The notes beneath the pieces were generated by a model. That model worked only from the letters and a program-made list of their open reading frames with translations. It was not told the DNA's origin and made no database searches. 64,000 bases of DNA, taken from positions 6,262,001 to 6,326,000 of the forward strand of contig NZ_CP102512.1 of NCBI RefSeq assembly GCF_024612015.1, given 5' to 3'. The stretch is from Streptomyces sp. CA-210063. GTDB lineage: Bacteria; Actinomycetota; Actinomycetes; Streptomycetales; Streptomycetaceae. Positions 25,502-34,672 of the stretch are shown piece by piece (the first letter of the stretch is position 1; every line of letters starts with the position of its first letter). A program made the translations under genes and the position numbers.

Positions 25502-26414
25502 TTCGAACGACTCCGGCAACGCCTCCGGCAAGAGCGCGTCCGGCAAGAACGACAAGAACGCCGCGCCCCCGCTTCCCGAACCCCTCCGGGTGCCGGTCGC
25601 CGATTCGCACACCCATCTGGACATGCAGTCCGGCACGGTCGAGGAGGGCCTCGCGAAGGCCGCCTCCGTGGGGGTGACGACGGTCGTACAGGTCGGCTGT
25701 GACATCAAGGGCTCGCGCTGGGCCGCCGAGACCGCCGAGCGGTACGAGGCCGTGCACGCGACCGTCGCACTGCATCCCAACGAGGCACCGCGGATCGTGC
25801 ACGGCGACCCGGACGGCTGGTCCCGGCAGGGCGCGCGGACGGCCGGCGGGGACGCGGCGCTCGACGAGGCCCTCGCCGAGATCGACCGGCTGGCCGCGTT
25901 GCCGCAGGTCAAGGGGGTCGGGGAGACGGGGCTCGACTACTTCAGGACCGGGCCGGAGGGCAAGGCCGCCCAGGAGCGGTCGTTCCGCGCGCACATCGAG
26001 ATCGCCAAGCGCCACGGCAAGGCGCTGGTCATCCACGACCGCGACGCCCACGACGACGTGCTGCGGATCCTGAAGGAGGAGGGCGCGCCCGAGCGGACCG
26101 TCTTCCACTGCTACTCCGGCGACGCGGCGATGGCCGCGATCTGCGCCGGGCACGGCTACTTCATGTCCTTCGCCGGGAACATGACCTTCAAGAACGCCCA
26201 GCCGCTGCGCGACGCCCTCGCCGTCGCGCCGCTCGAACTCGTCCTCGTCGAGACCGACGCGCCCTTCCTGACGCCCGCGCCGTACCGCGGACGGCCCAAC
26301 GCGCCGTATCTCATTCCGGTCACGGTTCGGGCGATGGCCGAGGTGCGGGGCATCGACGAGGACGCGCTGGCGACGGCGATCGCGGCGAACACGGCGAGGG
26401 CGTTCGATTACTGA
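25497..26414 (+). CDS. tatD: TatD family metal-dependent hydrolase (DNase)
   Basis: Cytosolic TIM-barrel hydrolase, 305 residues, with the amidohydrolase-type metal site of TatD DNases. SHTHLD (near residue 37), GVGETGLDYF (near 140-149), the HDRDAHDD region replacing the usual HxR(D/E), FHCYSGD and LVETDAPFLTP are all present. The N-terminus has a ~30-residue Ser/Gly/Lys/Asn-rich lead absent from most homologues. The ATG is probably the first base of a leaderless transcript. TatD proteins degrade single-stranded DNA and aid repair; their frequent place before ksgA and rpf is known in actinobacteria. Confidence 0.93.
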   Translation: MPSNDSGNASGKSASGKNDKNAAPPLPEPLRVPVADSHTHLDMQSGTVEEGLAKAASVGVTTVVQVGCDIKGSRWAAETAERYEAVHATVALHPNEAPRIVHGDPDGWSRQGARTAGGDAALDEALAEIDRLAALPQVKGVGETGLDYFRTGPEGKAAQERSFRAHIEIAKRHGKALVIHDRDAHDDVLRILKEEGAPERTVFHCYSGDAAMAAICAGHGYFMSFAGNMTFKNAQPLRDALAVAPLELVLVETDAPFLTPAPYRGRPNAPYLIPVTVRAMAEVRGIDEDALATAIAANTARAFDY

Positions 26415-26496
26415 CGGGTCACGTTTCGTCAGCCGTCAGGGGGACCCAAAAAGATGATCAGCGGCCCGTGTCGCGACACTGCGTGACCACGTTGCT

Positions 26497-26524
26497 TTGG
26501 AGGGTGACCGGAGTCCGCTAGGTT
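26497..26524 (+). promoter_or_regulatory. Possible promoter for the Rpf-type gene
   Basis: TTGGAG (26497-26502), 16-bp spacer and TAGGTT (26519-26524) lie 46 bases before GTG 26570. No riboswitch fold is visible in the 155-base leader. Confidence 0.4.
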
Positions 26525-26569
26525 CACGTCGCCCGACCCGGACCCGGATCCCCTCTGGAGCGTGTCGTC

Positions 26570-27877
26570 GTGAGCAACGTGCAGTCGTCGTCGCAGGAGA
26601 CCTATGACCCGGACGGTACGGATCGGCAGCCGGCGTGCGACGCCGAGACGCTGCCGTACGGGGTCCACGAGGACACGTACCGGCCCGCCTATGAAGACCT
26701 GCGAGGCCGCCCTGATCCGGCCCCGACGCCGGCCGGCCGGGGCGGCTCCCGGCGGGCCGTGCGCCGCCGACGGGTGGCCGACCGGCCGACCTCGTTGCGG
26801 CGGCTGCTGCCGCAGGCGCTCGTGGTGGCGTTCCTCGCGGGCGGGACCTCCGCGTTCGTGGCGGAGGACAAGGCGATCGAGCTGACCGTCGACGGGCGGC
26901 CGCGCACGCTGCACACCTTCGCCGACGACGTCAGCGAACTCCTCGCCGACGAGGGGGTCGCCTTCGGCTCGCACGACGTCGTCGCCCCCGCCCCCGGTAC
27001 CGCGCTGAGCAGCGGTGACGAGGTCGCCGTGCACTACGGGCGGCCCGTCGCCCTCACCCTCGACGGCCATCGGCGCAGGGTCTGGACGACCGCCCGCACG
27101 GTGGACGGGGCGCTCCAGCAGCTCGGGGTGCGTGCGGAGGGCGCGTACGTGTCGACCTCGCGCTCCCAGCGCATCGGGCGGACGGGGCTGGAACTGGACG
27201 TCCGCACCGAGCGGACCGTCACGATCATGGCGGACGGGCGGACGCGGACGATCCGTACGAACGCGGCGACCGTGGGGGAGGCCGTGGAGCAGGCCGGGGT
27301 CACTCTGCGTGGGGAGGACACCACCTCCGTCGCGTGGTCGAGCTTCCCGCGCGACGGGCAGACCGTGACCGTGCTGCGGGTGACCGGGTCCAAGGAGGTC
27401 CGGGAGGAGCCGATCCCGTTCCAGGTGCGCCGCAGCGAGGATCCCTCGCTCTTCCGGGGCACCGAGGTCGTCGAACGCGCCGGGCACGCGGGTACCCGCC
27501 GAGTCACGTACGCGCTCCGCACGGTCAACGGGGTCAGGCAGCGGCCCCGGCTGCTGCGGACCGAGGTCGTGCGTGAGCCCCAGGACCGGATCGTCAAGGT
27601 GGGGACGAAGCCGGTGCCCACGTCCGTGCGGGGGGCGGAGGGGCTGAACTGGTCGGGTCTGGCGGCGTGCGAGTCCGGGGGGCGTCCGAACGCGGTCGAC
27701 CCCTCGGGCACGTACGGCGGCCTCTACCAGTTCGACACCCACACGTGGCAGAGACTCGGCGGCCAGGGGCGGCCCCAGGACGCCCCCGCCGCCGAACAGA
27801 CCCTCCGCGCGAAGAAGCTGTATGTCCAGCGGGGGGCGAGTCCTTGGCCGCACTGCGGGGCCCGCCTGCGCGGCTGA
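26570..27877 (+). CDS. Resuscitation-promoting factor-type muralytic protein (DUF348-G5-transglycosylase)
   Basis: Secreted or membrane-anchored peptidoglycan hydrolase of 435 residues, built like mycobacterial RpfB. One N-terminal membrane helix (about 75-95, ALVVAFLAGGTSAFVAED) follows a long hydrophilic cytoplasmic lead. Three DUF348 repeats come next (IELTVDGRPRTLHTFADDV, VALTLDGHRRRVWTTARTV, VTIMADGRTRTIRTNAATV), then a G5 domain (about 275-345) and the C-terminal lysozyme-like Rpf domain with GLAACESGGRPNAVDPSGTYGG-type sequence, whose Glu is catalytic. It helps spores or dormant cells resume growth by cutting cell wall. GTG 26570 is the first in-frame start after an immediate stop. Confidence 0.92.
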   Translation: MSNVQSSSQETYDPDGTDRQPACDAETLPYGVHEDTYRPAYEDLRGRPDPAPTPAGRGGSRRAVRRRRVADRPTSLRRLLPQALVVAFLAGGTSAFVAEDKAIELTVDGRPRTLHTFADDVSELLADEGVAFGSHDVVAPAPGTALSSGDEVAVHYGRPVALTLDGHRRRVWTTARTVDGALQQLGVRAEGAYVSTSRSQRIGRTGLELDVRTERTVTIMADGRTRTIRTNAATVGEAVEQAGVTLRGEDTTSVAWSSFPRDGQTVTVLRVTGSKEVREEPIPFQVRRSEDPSLFRGTEVVERAGHAGTRRVTYALRTVNGVRQRPRLLRTEVVREPQDRIVKVGTKPVPTSVRGAEGLNWSGLAACESGGRPNAVDPSGTYGGLYQFDTHTWQRLGGQGRPQDAPAAEQTLRAKKLYVQRGASPWPHCGARLRG

Positions 27878-27958
27878 GGCAGGCTTTCTCGCCCCCGCCG
27901 CCCCTACTCGTCCCATCCCCAGGGGCTGCCGCCCCTTCGACCCCGAGGGGTGGGCTTT

Positions 27959-28083
27959 CGGGTGCGGGTGGGTGGGGGCTGGTCGCGCAGTTCCCCGCGC
28001 CCCTGAAAGACCCCGGGCGCGACCCATGCCGTCAAGGGGCGCGGGGAACTGCGCGAGCCACCACGACGAACCCGCACCCGCCG
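27959..28083. repeat. Dispersed intergenic repeat, copy 7 (symmetrical form)
   Basis: GCGCAGTTCCCCGCGCCCCT and AGGGGCGCGGGGAACTGCGC are exact inverse complements around AAAGACCCCGGGCGCGACCC, with TGGGTGGGGGCTGG and CCACCACGACGAACCCGCAC ends. It lies between the rpf-type gene and ksgA. Confidence 0.85.
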
Positions 28084-28153
28084 ACGTACCGCCCCCCGAG
28101 CTCCAAGGCGCCCAAGAACCGAGGCGCACCCCCCGCCCCGTACCCTAGGTGCC

Positions 28154-29158
28154 GTGACCAGCCCCACCCCCGACGCCCTCCTGGGCCCCGCCGACGTCCG
28201 CGAACTCGCGGCAGCGCTCGGCGTGCGGCCCACCAAGCAGCGCGGCCAGAACTTCGTCATCGACGCCAACACGGTGCGCCGGATCGTGCGGACCGCGGAC
28301 GTCCGCCCGGAGGACACGGTCGTCGAGGTGGGCCCGGGCCTCGGCTCCCTCACCCTCGCCCTGCTGGAGGTCGCGGACAGGGTCACGGCCGTCGAGATCG
28401 ACGACGTGCTCGCCGGCGCGCTGCCCGCGACGATCGCCGCCCGCATGCCCATGCGTGCCGACCGTTTCGCCCTCGTGCACTCGGACGCCATGCACGTCAC
28501 GGAGCTTCCCGGCCCGGCCCCCACGGCCCTCGTCGCGAACCTCCCGTACAACGTCGCCGTCCCCGTGCTGCTGCACATGCTCGAGACCTTCCCGACCATC
28601 GAGCGCACCCTCGTGATGGTCCAGGCGGAGGTCGCCGACCGCCTCGCCGCGGGGCCGGGCTCGAGGGTGTACGGCGTGCCGTCGGTGAAGGCGAACTGGT
28701 ACGCGGAGGTCAAGCGGGCCGGGGCGATCGGGCGGAAGGTCTTCTGGCCGGCGCCGAACGTCGACAGCGGGCTCGTCTCGCTGGTCCGCCGGACGGAGCC
28801 GCTCAAGACGACCGCCACCAGGCGCGAGGTGTTCGCGGTCGTCGACGCGGCCTTCGCCCAGCGGCGCAAGACGCTGCGCGCGGCTCTCGCGGGATGGGCC
28901 GGTTCCGCGGCCGCCGCCGAGACCGCCCTCGTCGCCGCCGGCGTCTCCCCGCAGGCCCGCGGCGAGTCCCTGACGGTCGAGGAGTTCGCGGCCATCGCCG
29001 AGAACCGCGTCACCGAGAACGCCGAGAGCACGCAAAGCACCGAGAACGCCGAGAACGCCGAGAGCACCGAGAACGTCGAGAGCACCGAGAGCACCGAGAA
29101 CGTCGAGAGCACCCAGACCGTCGCGAGCACCCGGAACAAGGAGCCCCGTCAGCCGTGA
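28154..29158 (+). CDS. rsmA: 16S rRNA dimethyladenosine transferase KsgA/RsmA with repeat tail
   Basis: Methyltransferase that dimethylates A1518 and A1519 of 16S rRNA, a late step in small-subunit assembly. The SAM pocket [17 protein letters not shown] (about residues 55-71), the NLPYN motif (129-133) and the C-terminal QRRKTLR motif are present. The enzyme proper ends near residue 285; a further ~48 residues are made of [12 protein letters not shown]-type repeats that other KsgA proteins lack. GTG 28154 is preceded by TACCCT, so the message may be nearly leaderless. Its TGA overlaps the ispE GTG (GTGA), so the two are coupled. Confidence 0.95.
   Translation: MTSPTPDALLGPADVRELAAALGVRPTKQRGQNFVIDANTVRRIVRTADVRPEDTVVEVGPGLGSLTLALLEVADRVTAVEIDDVLAGALPATIAARMPMRADRFALVHSDAMHVTELPGPAPTALVANLPYNVAVPVLLHMLETFPTIERTLVMVQAEVADRLAAGPGSRVYGVPSVKANWYAEVKRAGAIGRKVFWPAPNVDSGLVSLVRRTEPLKTTATRREVFAVVDAAFAQRRKTLRAALAGWAGSAAAAETALVAAGVSPQARGESLTVEEFAAIAENRVTENAESTQSTENAENAESTENVESTESTENVESTQTVASTRNKEPRQP
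29014..29130 (+). repeat. In-frame tandem repeat coding the KsgA tail
   Basis: An imperfect tandem array of short units (GAGAACGCCGAGAGCACC and variants with GTCGAG or ACCGAG) coding alternating E-N-A/V-E-S-T. Units differ mostly by whole-codon steps of 9 or 18 bases, so copy number could vary by slippage without breaking the frame. Confidence 0.75.
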
Positions 29159-30057
29159 GCGTCACCGTTCGCGTCCCCGCCAAGGTCAATGTGCAGCTCG
29201 CGGTCGGCGGCGCCCGGCCCGACGGGTTCCACGACCTGGCCAACGTCTTCCTCGCCGTCGGGCTGTACGACGAGGTCACCGCCACCCCGGCCGACGAGCT
29301 GACCGTCACCTGCGAGGGCCCCGGCGCCGACCAGGTCCCCCTGGACCGTACGAACCTCGCCGCCCGCGCCGCGCTCGCGCTGGCGGAACGCCACGGCATC
29401 GAGGCCGCCGTGCACCTGCACATCGCCAAGGACATCCCCGTCGCCGGCGGCATGGCCGGCGGCAGCGCGGACGCGGCCGGCGCGCTGCTCGCCTGCGACA
29501 CCCTGTGGGGCACGAACGCCTCGCGCGACGAACTCCTCGACATCTGCGCCGCGTTGGGGAGTGATGTGCCGTTCAGCCTGGTGGGCGGGGCAGCCCTCGG
29601 GACCGGGAGGGGCGAGCAGCTGAGGCCCCTCGACGTGGGCGGCTCGTTCCACTGGGTGTTCGCGGTCGCCGACGGCGGGCTCTCCACCCCGGCCGTCTAC
29701 CGCGAGTTCGACCGGCTCCACGAGTACGACGTCGTGCCCGAGCCCGTCGCCTCCCAGGTACTGATCGACGCGCTCGCCAAGGGCGACGTAGACGCCCTCG
29801 CGGACTTCCTGCCGGACTCCAACGGCCTCCAGCCCGCCGCCCTCTCGCTGTTCCCGAAGCTGGCCGACACCCTCGCCGAGGGCCGCGCGGCCGGCGCCCT
29901 CGCCGGGCTCGTCTCCGGCTCGGGGCCGACCACGGCGTTCCTCGCCCGGGACGCCGAGTCGGCACGCGCCATCGCTCAGGGGCTCCTCGCGTCCGGCACG
30001 TGCAGGGCGGCGCGGGTGGCCGCCTCGCCCGCACCGGGCGCGACAGTCATTCCATAA
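29155..30057 (+). CDS. ispE: 4-diphosphocytidyl-2-C-methyl-D-erythritol kinase IspE
   Basis: GHMP kinase of the MEP isoprenoid pathway, 300 residues, phosphorylating the 2-hydroxyl of CDP-methylerythritol. The family opening [24 protein letters not shown] is complete with the invariant AKVN/GF(H)xL elements, the ATP loop is [18 protein letters not shown] (about 100-117), and the third motif is [13 protein letters not shown] near the C-terminus. GTG 29155 overlaps the ksgA stop by four bases. The ksgA-ispE pair is typical of actinobacteria. Confidence 0.96.
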   Translation: MSVTVRVPAKVNVQLAVGGARPDGFHDLANVFLAVGLYDEVTATPADELTVTCEGPGADQVPLDRTNLAARAALALAERHGIEAAVHLHIAKDIPVAGGMAGGSADAAGALLACDTLWGTNASRDELLDICAALGSDVPFSLVGGAALGTGRGEQLRPLDVGGSFHWVFAVADGGLSTPAVYREFDRLHEYDVVPEPVASQVLIDALAKGDVDALADFLPDSNGLQPAALSLFPKLADTLAEGRAAGALAGLVSGSGPTTAFLARDAESARAIAQGLLASGTCRAARVAASPAPGATVIP

Positions 30058-30090
30058 GTCCGGTGAGTCCGGTGAGTCCCGCGAACGCGA

Positions 30091-30115
30091 CGTACTCAGA
30101 CGTGAGTTGAGTACG
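30091..30115 (+). promoter_or_regulatory. Inverted repeat upstream of the acyltransferase gene
   Basis: CGTACTCA (30091-30098) and TGAGTACG (30108-30115) flank nine bases that hold a further TGAGT half-site. A GGTGAGTCC direct repeat lies just before, after the ispE stop. Probably an operator. Confidence 0.45.
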
Positions 30116-30158
30116 GGAGCGCTGATGCCCGCCCGGGCGCCCGCGCGACCGTACTCCC

Positions 30159-31532
30159 ATGAGTGCAAGCGTGAGTGCGAGAGAACTCGCCGCCGTCACC
30201 CCGTCCACCCGAGACCGGTACGTCGACCTCCTCCGCGTCGCCTCCCTCGGCACGGTCGTCCTCGGCCACTGGCTGATGGCGGCCGTGACCACCGGCGGTG
30301 ACGGGCGGGTCGAGGTGGGGAACCTCCTCGCCGTCGAGCCACGGCTCCAGATCCTCACCTGGGCCCTGCAGATCATGCCGGTGTTCTTCTTCGTCGGCGG
30401 CTTCTCGCACGCCCTCTCCTACCGCTCGCTCAGCCGAAAGAGCACGGATGAGACGGATGAGGGGGCATCCGTCTACCCCGCCTTCCTCCGCGCCCGTCTT
30501 CAGCGGCTCCTCCGCCCCACCATGGTGTTCATAGGTGTGTGGGGTGCCGCCGCCGTCCTTCTCCAACTCGCGGGCGGAGGCGGCGGACTGCTCGACGTCG
30601 CGCTGCGGCTGGTCGCGCAGCCGTTGTGGTTCATCGGGATCTATCTCGCGATGGTCGCCTTCACCCCGCCGCTGCTGAAGCTGCATGAGAGGTACGGGTG
30701 GGGCGCGTTCGGGGGGCTGGTCGCGGCCGCCGCGCTCGTGGACGTGCTGCGGTTCGCGCTCGACGTGCCGTTCGTCGAGTTCCTCAACTTCGCCTTCGTG
30801 TGGCTCGCGATCCACCAACTCGGGTTCCTGCGGGCCGACGGGCGGCTGACACGGCCGTATCTGCTCGCCGGCGCGGGGCTCGCGGGGGCCGCGCTGCTGG
30901 TGGCGTACGGGCCGTATCCGCTGTCGATGGTCGGGATGCCGGGCGAGAAGGTGTCGAACATGGCGCCGCCGACCTTCGCGCTGCTGTGCCACGGGCTGTG
31001 GCTGGTCGGCGCGGTGGAGTGGCTGCGCGGGCCGGTGACGCGGTGGCTGGAGCGGCCGAAGGTGTGGCGGGCGGTCGTGGCGGCCAACGGCATCTCGATG
31101 ACGGCGTTTTTGTGGCATCTTTCGGCCATGCTCGGGGTGTACGGCGTCCTGCTCGCGCTGGATGTGCCGCTGCCCGCGCCCGCGACGGGTGCCTGGTGGG
31201 CCCAACTGCCCCTGCGGATCGCCGCCGCGGCCGTCCTCACGGCGGTCCTCGTCACCGCCTTCCGGAGCTTCGAGCGGCCCGCCGCACGGTCGTCCCGGGC
31301 GAGTGGTTCGCGCAGGCCGGGGGCGTATTCCGGTCCCGCCGCGGCCCTCGGGGTGACCTTGTGTCTCTTCGGTGTGCTCGGGCTCTCCATGGTCGGTTTC
31401 GGCGGGCTGTTCGAGGGGCGTTCGGCTCTGTTGATCGCCGTCCAGGTGACCGCGCCGATGGCGGTGGCCATGACGGTCGCCGGGTGGTCGCTGGTGGAAC
31501 TCATTGGTCGTGCCAAACGGTCAAGTGCTTGA
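30159..31532 (+). CDS. Membrane acyltransferase (acyltransferase-3 type)
   Basis: Integral membrane protein of 457 residues with about ten helices, of the acyltransferase 3 family that O-acylates sugars or other exported molecules. The first helix has the family pattern RYVDLLRVASLGTVVLGHWLM, with a conserved Arg and His. The second has MPVFFFVGGFSHALS. A later helix region carries GISMTAFLWHLSAMLGVYG. A short charged loop (KSTDETDEGAS) lies near residue 95. ATG 30159 is the first start; an upstream operator-like repeat sits 44 bp before it. Substrate unknown. Confidence 0.88.
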   Translation: MSASVSARELAAVTPSTRDRYVDLLRVASLGTVVLGHWLMAAVTTGGDGRVEVGNLLAVEPRLQILTWALQIMPVFFFVGGFSHALSYRSLSRKSTDETDEGASVYPAFLRARLQRLLRPTMVFIGVWGAAAVLLQLAGGGGGLLDVALRLVAQPLWFIGIYLAMVAFTPPLLKLHERYGWGAFGGLVAAAALVDVLRFALDVPFVEFLNFAFVWLAIHQLGFLRADGRLTRPYLLAGAGLAGAALLVAYGPYPLSMVGMPGEKVSNMAPPTFALLCHGLWLVGAVEWLRGPVTRWLERPKVWRAVVAANGISMTAFLWHLSAMLGVYGVLLALDVPLPAPATGAWWAQLPLRIAAAAVLTAVLVTAFRSFERPAARSSRASGSRRPGAYSGPAAALGVTLCLFGVLGLSMVGFGGLFEGRSALLIAVQVTAPMAVAMTVAGWSLVELIGRAKRSSA

Positions 31533-31572
31533 CCGGGGTGGTCCGGTGGAGGAAATGTGCACGTCGCGCATT

Positions 31573-31585
31573 GGTTTGCCAAACC
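31573..31585 (+). promoter_or_regulatory. 13-bp palindrome in the MHYT leader
   Basis: GGTTTG-C-CAAACC is a perfect palindrome in the 231-base gap before the MHYT gene. A weak SigR-like pair (GGAAA, 18 bases, GTT) overlaps it from the left. Both are weak hints. Confidence 0.3.
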
Positions 31586-31763
31586 TCTCAGTTTGTAACC
31601 CACGCCACAGCGTTTTAATGTTCACCCAAGTCCCTTGTGGTCCCTTTCGATCGGTATGCCCGTCGTTTTCGAGTGGCATGATCTCGATCCCCGGTGACTC
31701 GTTACCGGCGGTACTTCCCGTGCGCACGGTGTCGTCCGCGCGGCGGGCGAGAGGGGTTCCTTC

Positions 31764-32543
31764 ATGGGACACATGGACCACTTCAGCGCCGGATGGGTCA
31801 CCCCCGTCCTCTCCTACGTCATGGCCTGCGTCGGCTCCGCACTCGGACTGCGCTGCACCGTCAGGGCACTTGAGGCCGAGGGCGCCTCGAAGCGGAACTG
31901 GCTGACCCTCGCGTCGTTCGCGATCGGCTCGGGCATCTGGACCATGCACTTCGTGGCGATGATGGGCTTCGGCGTGGAAGGGACGCCCATCCGTTACGAC
32001 GTCCCCATGACCGTCCTCAGCCTGGTGATGGCGATCGCCGTGGTCAGCGCCGGTGTCTTCACCGCCGGTTACGGCCGCTCCCGGGTCCGGGCGGTGGCCT
32101 TCGGCGGCCTGGGCACCGGGCTCGGCGTGGCCGCCATGCACTACACCGGCATGGCCGCGCTCAACCTGCACGGCGAGGTCAGCTACAACCCGTCCCTGGT
32201 CATCGCCTCCGTGGTGATCGCGGTCGTCGCCGCGACCGCCGCGTTGACGCTCACGCTGATCGTGCGGGGCGGGGTGCTCGCCGCGATCGCCGCGCTCGTG
32301 ATGGGGCTCGCGGTCAGCAGCATGCACTACACCGCGATGTACGCCGTGAGCATCGATCTCGCGCCCAGCACGGCCCAGTTGGCGGGGGCCACGGCCACGG
32401 AGTTCCTGTTCCCGCTCGCCGTGTTGCTGGGGTCGTTCCTCTTCCTGACCTCCGCGTATGTGGCGCTGTCGCCGACGGGCAAACGTGCGGAGTCTTCCTT
32501 CGCCGATGAACTGCTGCGTGAGGTTGAGCTTTCGACTGCGTGA
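31764..32543 (+). CDS. MHYT domain integral membrane sensor
   Basis: Seven-helix membrane protein of 259 residues with the three-fold MHYT repeat: GIWTMHFVAMM (about 52-62), VAAMHYTGMA (about 120-129) and VSSMHYTAMY (about 184-193). The Met and His of these motifs are thought to bind copper and sense oxygen, CO or NO; that is family prediction. No GGDEF, EAL or kinase domain is fused to it, so it would need a partner. The histidine kinase gene lies 110 bp downstream. ATG 31764 follows GAGAGG. Confidence 0.93.
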   Translation: MGHMDHFSAGWVTPVLSYVMACVGSALGLRCTVRALEAEGASKRNWLTLASFAIGSGIWTMHFVAMMGFGVEGTPIRYDVPMTVLSLVMAIAVVSAGVFTAGYGRSRVRAVAFGGLGTGLGVAAMHYTGMAALNLHGEVSYNPSLVIASVVIAVVAATAALTLTLIVRGGVLAAIAALVMGLAVSSMHYTAMYAVSIDLAPSTAQLAGATATEFLFPLAVLLGSFLFLTSAYVALSPTGKRAESSFADELLREVELSTA

Positions 32544-32578
32544 GCGGTCCGCTTTGAGCGCCGTTGTCATCTGCGGGC

Positions 32579-32632
32579 CCGGTGGGGGCTGGTCGCGCAG
32601 TTCCCCGCGCCCCATACGGGGCGCTTGAGCCG
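32579..32632. repeat. Dispersed intergenic repeat, copy 8 (short form)
   Basis: GGTGGGGGCTGGTCGCGCAG leads to the TTCCCCGCGCCCC core and a short GGGGCGC end. It lies between the MHYT and histidine kinase genes. Confidence 0.75.
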
Positions 32633-32653
32633 CCCTTTCCGAGCGAGGTCCCC

Positions 32654-34657
32654 ATGCAAATCTTCCGAATGACCGCCCGGCTGCGACCCAGATCCGTGCG
32701 GGCGAAGATCGTCGCCCTGTTGATGCTGCCCATCGTGTCGCTGATGGCGCTGTGGAGCTACGCCGCCGTGACGACCGTGGCGAGCATCGGTGACACCGAG
32801 CGTGCCAAGGACGTCAACAGCGAACTGCTCGCGCCGGTCGCGGAGTTCGTGACCGCCCTGCAGGCCGAGCGGACCGCCGCCATCCGGTACGCGGCCAAGC
32901 GCACCGAAACCGGCCTGGACGAACTGCGGGCCGACCAGCAGACCACCGACAAGGCCGTGACGGAGCTCCGCGCGGGCCTCAACTCCTCCAGCTCGGACGC
33001 GGGCCTCATCGACAGCGGTCTGCCCAAACGCCTGGACGCCCTCGAAGCCGACTTCAGCGACCTGGCGGCCCTGCGCGCGGAGACCACCGCGTCCGGGGCG
33101 AAGGACGCGGTGTCGACGGCGTACACCCAGTACTCGGCGGTCATCGACCACGCCTTCGCCGTGACCGGTGCGCTCACCAGCGAGAAGGGCACCGACGCGA
33201 CCTCCGAGGCGCGTGTCGTCCTCGAACTCTCCCGCGCCCGCGACGCCGTCGCCCGCGAGCAGGCGCTGCTGGCCGCCGCCACCGCCTCCGGGACGCTCAC
33301 CAAGGAGCAGTACGCGCAGTTCATCGGCGCCGTCGCCACCCAGCGCGAGCTGCTGAAGCCGGCTGTCGCCGACCTCAAGCCCGAGCACCAGCCCGCCTAC
33401 AACGTGCTGCTGGAGAGCGACGGTTACACCACCCTCGCCGAGGTCGAGGACCGGGTGACCGACGCCGGGGCGGGAGCCGTGTCGGCGGCCGTGCTGCGGG
33501 ACTGGGACTCCTCCTCGACGACCGTGCTCAAGGGCCTCGCCGAGGCGGAGGAGGCCGCCGGTACGGGCGCGGCGGCCAAGGCGGACGCCTTCGGCTGGGA
33601 CTCGCTCGGCGCCTCCGGCGTCGCGGTCGTCCTCGGCCTCGTCGGCGTGCTCCTGTCGCTCCTCGTCTCCGTGGGCGTCGGCCGCGGCCTCATCGTCGAA
33701 CTCCTCGACCTGCGCAACTCCGCCCTCGAGGTCGCCGGCCGGCGCCTGCCGCAGGCCATGCGCAAGCTGCACGCCGGGCAGGGCGTCGACATCGACGCCG
33801 AGGCCCCGATGCGGCGCCTCGCGGGTGACGAACTCGCCCAGGTGGGCACCGCGTTGACGGCGGTGCAGCGGGCCGCGCTCAAGGCGGCCGCCGAGCGCGC
33901 CGAACTCCTCAGCGGCATCTCCGGGGTGTACGTCAGCCTCGCCCGCCGCAGCCAGGTGCTGCTCCACCGCCAGCTCGACCTGCTCAGCGTGATGGAGCAG
34001 CGCCAGCAGGAACAGCAGAACCACGCCGAGCTGTACGACCTCTACCGCATCGACTACCTCGCCACGCGGATGCGGCGCCACTCCGAGTCGCTGCTCATCC
34101 TGTCCGGGATCGCCCCCGGCCGCGGCTGGCGCGACCCGATCGCGCTGTCGGACATCCTGCGGGCCGCCGTCGCCGAGATCGAGGACGCGACCCGCGTGCA
34201 GATCTGGGCCGCACCACGTGTGTCGCTGAACGGCGGTTCCGTCGCCGACGTCATCCATCTGCTCGCCGAACTCGTCGAGAACGCCGCCGCGTTCTCCCCG
34301 CCCTCCACCAAGGTGCAGCTGCGCGCCGCCCGGCTGCGCGACGGGGTCCTCATCGAGGTCGAGGACAGCGGCTTCGGCATGAACGAGGAGGCGATGGCCG
34401 ACGCCAACCGCAAGATCCAGTCGGAGAAGGTCGACCTCCTCGACGCCAAGCAGATCGGTCTGATCGTGGTGAACCGGCTCGCCGACCGCCAGGGTCTGCG
34501 CGTCGAATTGCGCCAGTCGACCAACGGAGGAGTCGCCGCGGCCGTCTTCATCCCCGAGAACCTGATCCGCGACGACATGCCCGTCCACCAGGAGTCGGCC
34601 CCCGACGGGCGCTCTCTGGCCCCGGCGTCGGCGCTGATCCAGCGGCAGCGGCCGTAG
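32654..34657 (+). CDS. Sensor histidine kinase with NIT (nitrate/nitrite sensing) domain
   Basis: Membrane histidine kinase of 667 residues. A first helix (about 17-40) is followed by an extracellular NIT domain (about 45-300, rich in helices, AERTAAIRYAA motif), a second helix (GVAVVLGLVGVLLSLLVSVGVG), a HAMP-like segment and the catalytic part. That part has the DLYRIDYLATRMRRHSESLLILSG segment of this family in place of a classical H-box, the N-box LLAELVENAAAFSPP, the G-box DSGFGM and GLIVVNRLADRQGLRV. ATG 32654 follows AGCGAGG. In Streptomyces such kinases usually head conservons with roadblock, DUF742 and GTPase genes; none of these follow here. It may sense nitrogen oxides or a related ligand; inference. 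Confidence 0.9.
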   Translation: MQIFRMTARLRPRSVRAKIVALLMLPIVSLMALWSYAAVTTVASIGDTERAKDVNSELLAPVAEFVTALQAERTAAIRYAAKRTETGLDELRADQQTTDKAVTELRAGLNSSSSDAGLIDSGLPKRLDALEADFSDLAALRAETTASGAKDAVSTAYTQYSAVIDHAFAVTGALTSEKGTDATSEARVVLELSRARDAVAREQALLAAATASGTLTKEQYAQFIGAVATQRELLKPAVADLKPEHQPAYNVLLESDGYTTLAEVEDRVTDAGAGAVSAAVLRDWDSSSTTVLKGLAEAEEAAGTGAAAKADAFGWDSLGASGVAVVLGLVGVLLSLLVSVGVGRGLIVELLDLRNSALEVAGRRLPQAMRKLHAGQGVDIDAEAPMRRLAGDELAQVGTALTAVQRAALKAAAERAELLSGISGVYVSLARRSQVLLHRQLDLLSVMEQRQQEQQNHAELYDLYRIDYLATRMRRHSESLLILSGIAPGRGWRDPIALSDILRAAVAEIEDATRVQIWAAPRVSLNGGSVADVIHLLAELVENAAAFSPPSTKVQLRAARLRDGVLIEVEDSGFGMNEEAMADANRKIQSEKVDLLDAKQIGLIVVNRLADRQGLRVELRQSTNGGVAAAVFIPENLIRDDMPVHQESAPDGRSLAPASALIQRQRP

Positions 34658-34672
34658 GGGTCCCACAGGACT

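Noticed and set aside
26415..26569. ydaO (c-di-AMP) riboswitch before the Rpf-type gene
   Set aside because: Such riboswitches occur before some Streptomyces rpf genes, but this leader is only about 50 bases from the likely promoter and shows none of the conserved core.
27667..30057. A 796-codon extended IspE
   Set aside because: The upstream part is a shadow of ksgA and a dispersed repeat; IspE begins at GTG 29155.
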